A stretch of 36,164 nt of DNA from Hyphomicrobiales bacterium (lineage in GTDB: Bacteria > Pseudomonadota > Alphaproteobacteria > Rhizobiales > Devosiaceae): contig JAMONS010000069.1 of the NCBI GenBank assembly GCA_027065555.1, positions 1-36,164 of the forward strand, written 5' to 3'. A program made the translations under genes and the position numbers. Shown here piece by piece: positions 28,298-35,958 of this stretch; position 1 is the first letter of the stretch; the number at the start of each line of letters is the position of its first letter. The notes beneath the pieces are model-generated. The model ran no database searches. It was given only the letters and a program-made list of their open reading frames with translations, and was not told the origin of the DNA.

Positions 28298-29323
28298 TTA
28301 AAGATTATTTTTTAAAAACTCTCCAACCAGTATTTTAATCTCTGCATGAATATCATCACGTTTGCGCTTGCCAGTTTCTGAACAAATCGGTTCCTCACTT
28401 TCTTGTTTAATAATATCCTCACCCATCGCAGTGCAAACACCAAGGAAACTGAAATGAGTTGCCTGTTTTATATTGACGTAATTTGAATTTTTTATTATTG
28501 TTGCAATTCTTTTGCCATCCAAACCAACTGGCACTTCGCCTTTTGATCCAAGATTAATTATTAATGATGGTAGTTTTATTTCAATTAAACTTTTACTGGT
28601 GAAAGCTTTTGAAAGCGCAGGGTCAATCACTACAATAGCTTTAATACGCTCGTCTAAATTACTTTGCTCAAATTTAGACGCATCAATTTGTGAAAGATTT
28701 ACACCTGCAAAATTAAACCATCTACAATCAAGCATGTTTGGAAATTGCTCACAATATTCAATATATTTTTGCTTTTTAACTTGCGCCCCAGCTAACCCCA
28801 AAACTGTATAACCACCTAATGAAAACCCCACCGCCCCAATTCTGTTAAAATCTGGTTGCAGGTCAATAGTTGGCGCTTTTTGCATATAATCAAGAATGGA
28901 GGTGAAATCTGCTGACCTCTGCCAAATTTTCAAAGTTTCTAAAGCAATAGAATTACCAGAGGTAGATCCAGGATGATTTGTTGAAACAACAATCATGCCG
29001 CGATTAACTAAAGAGTAGGCAATCCAGCTGATATTTTGTGCATTCCCACCCGAGCCATGTGACAATAAGACTAACGGAAATTTCTTAGATTGCGAGGTTG
29101 CGCCAACGCTCACTTCAACTCCAGTAAAAACAGCATTTTCTCCAAGCATCTTCATATCACCGTCTTGTTTGCTTGGGTACCAAATATGAAACTGCAAGGG
29201 ATTATCACGATGGGCAACTTCAATTTCTATTGTTTGATAACCAGGTGCTGCTTGTGTTAATTGCATGCTAAATAGCAAAGATATAATACCAATAATGGTT
29301 TTTAATATATATTTTCGTTTCAT
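28298..29323 (-). CDS. Exported alpha/beta hydrolase (dienelactone hydrolase/PAF-acetylhydrolase-like)
   Basis: A 341-aa protein with a signal peptide (LKTIIGIISLLFSMQLTQAAPG). The alpha/beta hydrolase core has an oxyanion segment LLSHGSGGNA, the nucleophile elbow GAVGFSLGGYTVLG (Ser near residue 167), an acid after VVIDPALS, and a late His in ATHFSFLG. The pattern IWYPS near the start with HGSGG is common in esterases of the platelet-activating-factor acetylhydrolase/dienelactone group. AAAGG lies eight bases before ATG 29323. It is divergent from the AraC-type gene, which likely controls it. Substrate not evident. Confidence 0.88.
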   Translation of the reverse strand: MKRKYILKTIIGIISLLFSMQLTQAAPGYQTIEIEVAHRDNPLQFHIWYPSKQDGDMKMLGENAVFTGVEVSVGATSQSKKFPLVLLSHGSGGNAQNISWIAYSLVNRGMIVVSTNHPGSTSGNSIALETLKIWQRSADFTSILDYMQKAPTIDLQPDFNRIGAVGFSLGGYTVLGLAGAQVKKQKYIEYCEQFPNMLDCRWFNFAGVNLSQIDASKFEQSNLDERIKAIVVIDPALSKAFTSKSLIEIKLPSLIINLGSKGEVPVGLDGKRIATIIKNSNYVNIKQATHFSFLGVCTAMGEDIIKQESEEPICSETGKRKRDDIHAEIKILVGEFLKNNL

Positions 29324-29386
29324 AATTTCGACCTTTCAAGTGCAAACAAATTATGCGACATCATTGCAAATAATGTAAAATGATAC

Positions 29387-29430
29387 GTCCTATATCGTGA
29401 TTAAGGTCGACCAGAAACGCAATTTAGGAC
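29387..29430. promoter_or_regulatory. Concentric dyad operator between hydrolase and araC-type gene
   Basis: GTCCTA (29387-29392) and TAGGAC (29425-29430) are inverted around the same centre as a perfect 8-bp palindrome GGTCGACC (29405-29412), with exactly 12 bases on each side. The interior arms also match at about half of positions. Placed in the only intergenic space of a divergent pair, it is a good candidate site for the AraC-type regulator. Confidence 0.55.
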
Positions 29431-29468
29431 ATAGTGAAACAAATTAATTATTGCTAAGGCCAATATTT

Positions 29469-30470
29469 ATGATCATGCTACCTTTGTCATTTCTCATCAG
29501 CGCGGCAGCGCTATTTGTGCTTTATTTCCAATGGTCAGGCTCAGAGCCAAAATCACGAAATATCTGGTTTATGAGTTTTTTGATAATATTAGCATTTCAA
29601 TCAGCGCTTATTGGCGTGCGCTTTGGTTATGGTATTGATTGGTTTGGCGATATACAACCGCTAATTGCAGCTATGCTTCCTCCATTAGCCTATCTAAGTT
29701 TTAAAAGACCCTCTGCAAGTATAAAAACTTTAGTATATGCTCTACCTATAATAATTATATTTTTTTCTGTCATTTTATTGCGTGACATTGTTGATTTTTT
29801 ACTTGCTCTTAATAATTTATTTTATGCTTTTGCACTGTTGCAATTAGGCGTAGGCGGTATTGATGCGATGGGCTGGGTAAAGATCGATCAAACTCGTCTG
29901 GTAAACCGTTTGCTATGGCTCGTTTGTGCTGCTCTTGTTATTTCAGGCGTGACAGATCTGTTCATAACCTATGACTTTTGGACAACCAACGGCAACAATA
30001 TTAGCAAAATTGCTGGATGGGCATCACTAAGCGGCTCTTTTTTGGCAATACTTATTACATTTAGCGTAGTTGGCTGGAATAAACACAAGATTCAAAAAAT
30101 GAGAAATAGTGATCCAGAGGTTCAAAAGGAGGTTTTTACTCAACTAGAAAATCTTATGAAACGTGAGCGCTTGTTCATTGATCCAGACATCAACCTCAAT
30201 CGCATTTCTAAGCGAATGATATTGCCAATTCGTGATGTCTCAAGAGCTATCAATATAATAACTGGTCAAAGCGTTTCACATTATATCAATAAATTGCGGG
30301 TTGAAGAAGCGTGCACTTTGCTGCAAAAACCTAAAATGCAAATAACTGCAATTGTTTATGCTTCTGGGTTTAATACTAAATCAAATTTTAATAGAGAGTT
30401 CGTAAGAATAATTGGTAAAACACCATCACAATGGCGCTCATCTTTTGTGTTACGATGTAGTAAAACCTGA
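29469..30470 (+). CDS. Membrane-anchored AraC-family transcriptional regulator
   Basis: A 333-aa protein with about six or seven hydrophobic segments in the first 200 residues (SFLISAAALFVLYFQWSG, NIWFMSFLIILAFQSALIGV and others), then a cytoplasmic AraC-type DNA-binding domain at about 225-330: INLNRISKRMILPIRDVSRA and ITAIVYASGFNTKSNFNREF, followed by GKTPSQWR. That layout suggests direct sensing at the membrane with DNA binding in the same chain. ATG 29469 has AAGG about ten bases upstream; TTG 29451 is the alternative. Divergent from the hydrolase. Confidence 0.9.
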   Translation: MIMLPLSFLISAAALFVLYFQWSGSEPKSRNIWFMSFLIILAFQSALIGVRFGYGIDWFGDIQPLIAAMLPPLAYLSFKRPSASIKTLVYALPIIIIFFSVILLRDIVDFLLALNNLFYAFALLQLGVGGIDAMGWVKIDQTRLVNRLLWLVCAALVISGVTDLFITYDFWTTNGNNISKIAGWASLSGSFLAILITFSVVGWNKHKIQKMRNSDPEVQKEVFTQLENLMKRERLFIDPDINLNRISKRMILPIRDVSRAINIITGQSVSHYINKLRVEEACTLLQKPKMQITAIVYASGFNTKSNFNREFVRIIGKTPSQWRSSFVLRCSKT

Positions 30471-30476
30471 TGCAAT

Positions 30477-30808
30477 TTAGCGGATATTATTTTCAGTAAT
30501 GGGCATATCTTCAAATGCCTGAAAAATTAAATCCATTGCTTCGGCATAACCTGCGACCTCTTGTTCGTCACGAGTATCAGTTTTTGCATCTTTATATTAG
30601 AAAGTAAAATTTCAACCTGAATATCAGTGAGTTTTGCTCCTTCAATCCGTGTAGATGAACCGACGCTTTCAACTGTTGCTACTTTTCGTAACGCATTCAA
30701 ACGATCAGGTGATAAATTCTTCAAGGCTTCCCAACGTCCTTTGAATTCATCAATTTCCACTACCAATTTCACAAGGTCTTGAGCAAGGGCTATATTCGGC
30801 TCAATCAT
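30477..30808 (-). pseudogene. 5' fragment of a fic gene, frameshifted and truncated
   Basis: From ATG 30808 it reads MIEPNIALAQDLVKLVVEID, then WEALKNLSPDRLNALRKVAT and VESVGSSTRIEGAKLTD, the standard N-terminal region of larger Fic proteins with the SSxIEG segment. Near 30590 the frame slips; in the other frame the expected sequence continues as TRDEQEVAGYAEAMDLIFQA and then FEDMPITENNIR, followed by a stop at about 30477. The catalytic FIC motif is missing here but is present in the fragment at 25866-26366. The two pieces probably came from one gene. Confidence 0.85.
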
Positions 30809-30874
30809 AGTATTTCTAATCTTTTATATTCAATTTAATATCCAATTATACCCGATTTGTCTAATGCAGATTCC

Positions 30875-30936
30875 ATTTGCCTCTAGCTAGCCTGCACATA
30901 TCTTACGCATGAGATAAATACCAAACGTGATGGAGT
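30875..30936 (-). repeat. Recombinase-tail repeat, copy B
   Basis: The minus strand reads HVWYLSHA-stop (30929 down to 30903). It shares TTTGCCTCTAGCTAGCC-like sequence and CATGAGATAAATACCAAAC with copy A, with an 11-base deletion between them. It lies just upstream of the fic 5' fragment. Confidence 0.7.
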
Positions 30937-30944
30937 CGGAAGAT

Positions 30945-30982
30945 ATAGGCTCATTCATCTTATACTGATTGAATGAGCCTAT
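30945..30982 (-). terminator. 13-bp hairpin after the YcaO-TfuA operon
   Basis: ATAGGCTCATTCA (30945-30957) and TGAATGAGCCTAT (30970-30982) form a perfect 13-bp stem with a 12-base loop, 26 bases past the last gene of the operon. The T-tract after it is weak, so it may be a poor intrinsic terminator or an RNA-stabilising hairpin. Confidence 0.6.
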
Positions 30983-31008
30983 TTAAGGTTTAAATAATTT
31001 AAGCAAAA

Positions 31009-31269
31009 TTAGTTATTATTAGATAAAATATAAAGAACCCTGTAAATATCGAGTGTGTTATGCAATCCCATTTTTAACAAAATATTAGATTTATGCGCCT
31101 CTACTGTCCTATAACTGATGTCATACTCTCGAGCTATTTCTTTAGATGTTTTACTGTTAACGACTTCCTGAAGTATCTGTCGTTCTCTGCTAGTTATTCT
31201 TTTCAACCCTTGAATTGCAAACATAAGCTGCTCATCAGGTATAGTAATTGAAACAAAATTTTGTGGCAT
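31009..31269 (-). CDS. Single-domain LuxR/GerE-type DNA-binding protein
   Basis: An 86-aa protein that is essentially only a LuxR-type helix-turn-helix: ITSRERQILQEVVNSKTSKE followed by IAREYDISYRTVEAHKSNIL, then LKMGLHNTLDIYRVLYIL. It has no receiver or autoinducer domain. ATG 31269 follows AGGAG at ideal spacing; a longer frame from TTG 31311 is less likely. It is the last gene of the operon, 87 bases after tfuA. Small orphan LuxR regulators can work with another activator; here the BTAD protein at the operon's head is an obvious partner. Confidence 0.87.
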   Translation of the reverse strand: MPQNFVSITIPDEQLMFAIQGLKRITSRERQILQEVVNSKTSKEIAREYDISYRTVEAHKSNILLKMGLHNTLDIYRVLYILSNNN

Positions 31270-31356
31270 TAATTTCTCCTGTTTTTTCAGCTCTTTGCGG
31301 CTGTAAGACAAGAAGAAAATAAAAAGCGTTACACTAACGTTAATCTAATAAATTAT

Positions 31357-32079
31357 CTAACTATTTAATTGTGTTGTTTTATTTTTTAAATTATTTAGAG
31401 CAACTGTCCATGTGCGAGGCTGCTCCAGTTTCCACGAAATTTTCGTCTCAGAATTTTGTTGTGGAAGTTGCTTCATAAAATTAATAAGTTCAATTGCATC
31501 AATTTGTTTTTGACTGATAAAGTGTTTTTTATATTGTTTTTTCAGATAGTCTGCATTGGATAAACTAGATACTATTGCCTCAATGCTACGTTCTTTAAAG
31601 AAAGTTTTTCGTGCATTTTTTAACATCCTATCAGCCTGATCATGGTTAATACACTTACATTTTTGCATATGGGCAAGTGTTGCCTCAATATCTACTAATG
31701 CATCTGTAAAAGGTGGACTGCCTAACTCAGATGGCCCATGTAATAATGCAACAGCTGCATCATCGTCTAAACTCCCGTCAATGTAGGAATGAGCAATTTT
31801 CCCGATTGGAATCATGCCAAACTTGGCACATTCTGCAGCACGTAAGGCACCCATAGACGCAGCACCAACTACAATAATATCTTTTTGTAAGGCAAATAAT
31901 ATTTCTTTATGCCAAACTGAAGCAATAGCTTCAAAAACTCCATCAACTAAACCAATAACATTAGCACCATCTAAAACTGCTCGAGCCAAATCTCCATGGG
32001 CAGCAGGTGGTCTTAGTTCAATTGAATCAAAATCAATATCCGCACCATAAATACTGGAGCCTGCAAATAATATTTTCAT
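31357..32079 (-). CDS. TfuA-like protein (partner of YcaO)
   Basis: A 240-aa protein with the TfuA core: FAGSSIYGADIDF, IELRPPAAHGDLARAV, VIGLVDGVFEAIASVWHKEI, VVGAASMGALRAAECAKFGM and DDDAAVALLHGPSELG. The family is named from the trifolitoxin locus of Rhizobium; TfuA proteins act with YcaO enzymes to make backbone thioamides, shown for archaeal methyl-CoM reductase and for some bacterial peptides, probably by handling sulfur. The start overlaps the ycaO stop as ATGA, which supports a two-part enzyme. The C-terminal part (about 150-240) is less typical. Confidence 0.92.
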   Translation of the reverse strand: MKILFAGSSIYGADIDFDSIELRPPAAHGDLARAVLDGANVIGLVDGVFEAIASVWHKEILFALQKDIIVVGAASMGALRAAECAKFGMIPIGKIAHSYIDGSLDDDAAVALLHGPSELGSPPFTDALVDIEATLAHMQKCKCINHDQADRMLKNARKTFFKERSIEAIVSSLSNADYLKKQYKKHFISQKQIDAIELINFMKQLPQQNSETKISWKLEQPRTWTVALNNLKNKTTQLNS

Positions 32080-33329
32080 GCTGCTAACAAAACCTTCAAA
32101 GCTCTGATGTTAGGGCGCCAATTAATATTAGATTCACGGTCTTCAAGCATTGGAACAACCAATTTCATCACAGAAAAATCAAACTCATCACCACATAAAG
32201 GAAACGCAAAAACATCACTAATCCCAACTCTCACTAATGCACCAATTGTATTATTGAGAAGTTTGTTTAGTGAAGCATCAAGTGGCAAACCATTTATCAT
32301 TTTATTATCTGGAACTACAGCGAGCTCAAGTAACTCTACATGTTCACTTGCAGCATGTTGGCAATATTCATCTGGAATGATATCATCACGAGAACCAGCA
32401 ATTGAGGTTATTCTAGTTTGTGCGGCTTCCGTAATTGCACGAATAGCTGCCCGTGAGGCAATCGGGTGAGCGCCATAACCTGCAGCAAGGTCAAAATGTT
32501 TATACTCATGTTTTCCATTTTCGCCAATTATTGCCATAACACAGGGTACTCCTATATCACTAGTTTGATTAAACAGTCTTAATCTTAAGCCTGCATTTTC
32601 AACTTTCTGGCAAAGCTCACCTACCGCAACATCATTAAAGGTTACAGGGTTAATGAGTGTTTTAATTTGATCTTCTTTACTTTTCAAAGACCAAAGAGTT
32701 CCTGCATCACGTTCTATTAGCTCGCATAAACCATGAAAAATTGCTTCTTCATCGCAATTACCTGATGCTAGACCATTTGTTGATTTGCATATCCCAGGCA
32801 AATCATTATTTTCACCATCTATATTTACAGCATCAAGCGGAATAAGAACTTCTTCTTGCGTTAAAAGGTTTTTACCTTCAATCCATCGAAGTTTTTTATT
32901 GCGAAAAATTTCTTCACCAATCGGCAGAAGATATTTAATATCTACTAGAGGAAATCCCTGCTTAAATAACTCATCCATACTTTTAACTTTTTTCGTTACA
33001 AGTGGATTTTCGGCAATAGCAAACTCAACTGCTTCCATAACAGCAGAAGCACAAGCCGCATCTTTAGTAAGACCCTTGCCTTGATTATTGGCAAGGGTTT
33101 TAGAGTTAGGTCGAAAAGCAGCAAAACAAGGGATACCAATTCGATCCAATCCAGTTTGATCAGCAATTCGGGTAATACCTAGTTGTTCAAAAACTAACTT
33201 TGCTCGAGTGACTGTTTCATCTGGTGATATTATGCGGTCTGAATATTGAGTTGCAGTGTTTAATTTTTGGGTGCCTTTTTTCAACGAAAAACTACTATCA
33301 ACCAAGAAGCACGTAATTATGGATTTCAT
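32076..33329 (-). CDS. YcaO-domain ATP-dependent cyclodehydratase/thioamide synthase
   Basis: A 417-aa YcaO enzyme, which activates peptide-bond oxygen with ATP. The N-terminal half has TRIADQTGLDRIGIPCFAAF and the ATP-binding helix ASAVMEAVEFAIAE (about 93-106). Later come SGNCDEEAIFHGLCELIERD (about residue 200) and SRAAIRAITEAAQTRITSIAG. The end, MLEDRESNINWRPNIRALKV, lacks the PxPxP tail seen in azoline-forming YcaO proteins that need an E1-like partner. With TfuA overlapping downstream, thioamidation is the most likely chemistry. Start ATG 33329 lies eight bases after the 61-aa gene; its ribosome binding site is weak, so coupling is likely. Confidence 0.92.
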   Translation of the reverse strand: MKSIITCFLVDSSFSLKKGTQKLNTATQYSDRIISPDETVTRAKLVFEQLGITRIADQTGLDRIGIPCFAAFRPNSKTLANNQGKGLTKDAACASAVMEAVEFAIAENPLVTKKVKSMDELFKQGFPLVDIKYLLPIGEEIFRNKKLRWIEGKNLLTQEEVLIPLDAVNIDGENNDLPGICKSTNGLASGNCDEEAIFHGLCELIERDAGTLWSLKSKEDQIKTLINPVTFNDVAVGELCQKVENAGLRLRLFNQTSDIGVPCVMAIIGENGKHEYKHFDLAAGYGAHPIASRAAIRAITEAAQTRITSIAGSRDDIIPDEYCQHAASEHVELLELAVVPDNKMINGLPLDASLNKLLNNTIGALVRVGISDVFAFPLCGDEFDFSVMKLVVPMLEDRESNINWRPNIRALKVLLAA

Positions 33330-33337
33330 CAGCTTTA

Positions 33338-33523
33338 TTAAGCAGTATTAATTTGAAGTGCAATATGTGCGGCTAAGCAAGATATAGAAGAAATGAATTT
33401 TTCCTTTCTTTTTCCACTAAATCTAAGAGACGACAATCTAATTTCTTCCCTTTTACCTGTGCGAGAATCGTGAATATGAATAACATTCTCATGTTGAGTA
33501 TAACTAATACTAATATTTTTCAT
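33338..33523 (-). CDS. 61-aa protein, candidate YcaO-TfuA substrate or partner
   Basis: A small basic protein starting MKNISISYTQHENVIHIHDS, with RTGKREEIRLSSLRFSGKRK and the end SSISCLAAHIALQINTA. AAGGAG lies seven bases before ATG 33523, the best ribosome binding site in the operon, so it is probably made in excess over its neighbours. It is eight bases before ycaO. It has one Cys and no signal peptide or double-Gly leader cleavage site. I recognise no family. It might be the peptide modified by YcaO-TfuA, or a small recognition subunit. Confidence 0.7.
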   Translation of the reverse strand: MKNISISYTQHENVIHIHDSRTGKREEIRLSSLRFSGKRKEKFISSISCLAAHIALQINTA

Positions 33524-33600
33524 TATTATCTCCTTTAAAAGAGACATTATAAAAGCGGTTTTATTAAAGCACATCAGTATTAATTGGTAACAATGAATAC

Positions 33601-35595
33601 CTAGTCAAAACCTGCTAGATATAGAGCAGTTTTATAATGACTAACATCATCATGATTACTCATAGGAATCATTATTTCCCAATATTCAATTTTAAAATCA
33701 GGGTATTCAAGCAAATAATCATTTTTAAAATTTCTAGCTTCTTCTCCATTACCTAACATTGCATGACAAGCTGCAACCAAGCGCAAATTTGAAGGAACTA
33801 ATAATTTTACTTTGGATATTAAGCCCAAGGCCTCTTGATATTTTCCAAGAAAAAATTTACTACAACTCTGCATCCAATAATAACAGTCAGGCGGCAAAGG
33901 ATTAAGCTTCATTGCTAGATTGACTTGCTTAAGAGCCTCGTCATGTTGTCCATTATGACAAAATATATCCGCTTTGTGAGCAATTATATCTGCGTGATAC
34001 GGGGCAAAAGAGGAAGCAAGTGAAGTGCTTTCTCTTGCACCCTCAATATCACCTAAATATAGTTGAGCCACCCCCATCTCCCAATGTCCGCCTGGTATTG
34101 TTGGGTCTTTTTTAATAATATTGCTTGCCATGTGCTTCGCTTTCAAAAGCAATTCATGATCAGGGCGTCCTAAAAGAAACCACTCAAGATGATAAGTTCT
34201 AGCTAACATTTGTTGAGCTAAATAAAATTCTGGAAACAGTTTCAACGCATGCTTAAGTGTTTTTCGTGCAGCACGAATATTTGGCAAATCGCCTATACTC
34301 AATCTCTCTTTTCCTATCAAATAAAAGGTATAGGCATCGGCGGAGCCAGTATTGCGAAAATTGGAAAGGACATAACGGTCAATTTTCAACCCAATCATAT
34401 TTATTACAGATTGAACTATATCGGTATAACTTTTACGAAACACATCAGGGGTTAAAAGAACTTCCTCCATCATCAAAACCTCTCCGCTTGATACAGAAGT
34501 CAATTTTATCAAAAGTCTCTTTTCTTTTTTATCCAAATAAGCATTATCTGGCACCAAGTTCGTTGAAATAATATAATCAACATCAAGAATTTGCTGCGTT
34601 TGTAAATGTTCTAATTTTATAAACTGCCTTGCAGTGTGCGGGGCAAGGACAACAAAATTATGTGTTTGGCATAAAGCTAAAGTCATATCTTCAATAACAA
34701 AATTTGCTAATTCATAATCTGAGGTCGCTGATTTATTCGAGCCAGAGCCTAGCGGAAGCAATAACAAACGAGGAATAGGATTATCATTGATTTTGCTTTT
34801 CTCTTCTGAATGAAAGTTTCTATTATCGCTTGGCAACTCATTGTTAGCAACAGTTGCAGAAAGAAAGGAATATTTGTGTTGAAGGTGTGGGGTCATCTCG
34901 GGGAATAAACGTGCAATCAGTTTAATGGTTGAAGTTTTAGGGGCTATTTGCAGATCCTCATTTAGTTTTTGTGCAAACTCCTCAAAGTGCCGTTGCGCCC
35001 TTTTATATTCACCCCTTCTAGAAAGAAGTAAAATGAGAGATTGCAAAACTTCTTCATTATAAGGATGAATAGAAAATAAATATTCTAGTGCTTTAATTCC
35101 CTCACTTCCACCTATATGCAACGCTCCATCAAGCGCAATTTGCAAAAACCGATTTGAATAATTCTGGCGTTGTATCAGAAGCCATTTACTCAAATCTTCT
35201 CCTAAGTTATCACCCAGTCCTTGTAAGAATTCTTTACCAAAACTAACAACATAATCTATCAATTCATCTGGCTTAGTTAGCTTATCAATTGATAGAAATT
35301 TACAAAGATCGCATGAAATAGAACTTACCAAAGCTAGTTCTTTATAATCTGTTTTAATAAACTCAAATGAATTTTGTTTTTCAAAGCAACGTATTCTTGT
35401 CAACAATTGTCGTAAATTCAAATTAGCTAAATCAGTGGTGCGATTTTCCCAAAGACAGCCCGCTAACATAGATCGTCTTACAGACCCTCCATACTTAATT
35501 AAAAGCAATGCCACCATAATATAGGCTTTTTCTGGCAACCCTTGAAGAGATTGGTCACCATTCTTAATACAAGGAAACCCAAATAAATGAAACAC
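33601..35595 (-). CDS. BTAD/SARP-like transcriptional regulator with TPR domain
   Basis: A 664-aa cytoplasmic regulator. Residues about 1-95 form an OmpR/SARP-type winged helix (LFGFPCIKNGDQSLQGLPEK; RRSMLAGCLWENRTTDLANL; NLRQLLTRIR). A bacterial transcriptional activator domain follows at about 105-240 (ALEYLFSIHPYNEEVLQSLI; RRGEYKRAQRHFEEFAQKL). The middle (about 275-400) resembles the FlgO/CyaA-regulator-like domain often found with it, and TPR helices fill about 420-650. The start is GTG 35595 preceded by GGGGG. It heads the YcaO-TfuA operon, 77 bases before the 61-aa gene, and likely activates it. Confidence 0.88.
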   Translation of the reverse strand: MFHLFGFPCIKNGDQSLQGLPEKAYIMVALLLIKYGGSVRRSMLAGCLWENRTTDLANLNLRQLLTRIRCFEKQNSFEFIKTDYKELALVSSISCDLCKFLSIDKLTKPDELIDYVVSFGKEFLQGLGDNLGEDLSKWLLIQRQNYSNRFLQIALDGALHIGGSEGIKALEYLFSIHPYNEEVLQSLILLLSRRGEYKRAQRHFEEFAQKLNEDLQIAPKTSTIKLIARLFPEMTPHLQHKYSFLSATVANNELPSDNRNFHSEEKSKINDNPIPRLLLLPLGSGSNKSATSDYELANFVIEDMTLALCQTHNFVVLAPHTARQFIKLEHLQTQQILDVDYIISTNLVPDNAYLDKKEKRLLIKLTSVSSGEVLMMEEVLLTPDVFRKSYTDIVQSVINMIGLKIDRYVLSNFRNTGSADAYTFYLIGKERLSIGDLPNIRAARKTLKHALKLFPEFYLAQQMLARTYHLEWFLLGRPDHELLLKAKHMASNIIKKDPTIPGGHWEMGVAQLYLGDIEGARESTSLASSFAPYHADIIAHKADIFCHNGQHDEALKQVNLAMKLNPLPPDCYYWMQSCSKFFLGKYQEALGLISKVKLLVPSNLRLVAACHAMLGNGEEARNFKNDYLLEYPDFKIEYWEIMIPMSNHDDVSHYKTALYLAGFD

Positions 35596-35756
35596 AATGT
35601 TCTACCCCCATAAAATAAAAGAATCATATTTATCAAATAAATAGTAGAACTGATTTTTTTGCTTTACGTAACCCTATTCATACATGTTTTATGATTTAGA
35701 AAGGAAGGTTTAAAGACTTTAGGAAAGTTGCTTAACATCATGGAATTGAATTCATA

Positions 35757-35825
35757 AACTAACCTGTTCAGAACCCACTAAACAGTCACGCATGACACAA
35801 ATACCAAACATCAGGCATAGATAGA
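35757..35825 (-). repeat. Recombinase-tail repeat, copy C
   Basis: The minus strand reads CLSMPDVWYLCHA-stop, with the TGA at 35786-35788. From the attR core at 35907 the frame is open through to this stop, in the frame that would continue the recombinase gene if the island ends were joined. It aligns with copy A (39 of 47 bases). Confidence 0.78.
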
Positions 35826-35895
35826 CATTTTCTAATATCGATAAGTAATTGTTTTAACTCAGCTTTACCCCCTCGCAAGTTATGAGTATTGCATG

Positions 35896-35930
35896 CCCCC
35901 GCAACCAATTTAATTTACACTAGCAAAATA
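35896..35930 (+). repeat. attR: right direct repeat of the island
   Basis: CCCCCGCAACCA (35896-35907) copies the tRNA-fMet 3' end including CCA, and CACTAGCAAAATA (35918-35930) follows at the same spacing as in attL. The rest of the tRNA is absent here, as expected for the far end of a tRNA-integrated element. Confidence 0.87.
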
Positions 35931-35958
35931 AGCTTTCGCACAAACAAGTAATGGGTAA

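Larger units (their letters stand above)
35596..35958. other. Operon promoter region and right end of island
   Basis: No protein gene. 35596-35750 is AT-rich and should contain the promoter of the BTAD-headed operon (minus strand). 35757-35895 holds recombinase-tail copy C, then attR at 35896-35930 and 28 bases of chromosome before the MarR stop codon. Confidence 0.6.

Noticed and set aside
32107-32469. 120-codon plus-strand frame inside ycaO
   Set aside because: Antisense shadow of a well-supported YcaO gene; no independent coding evidence.
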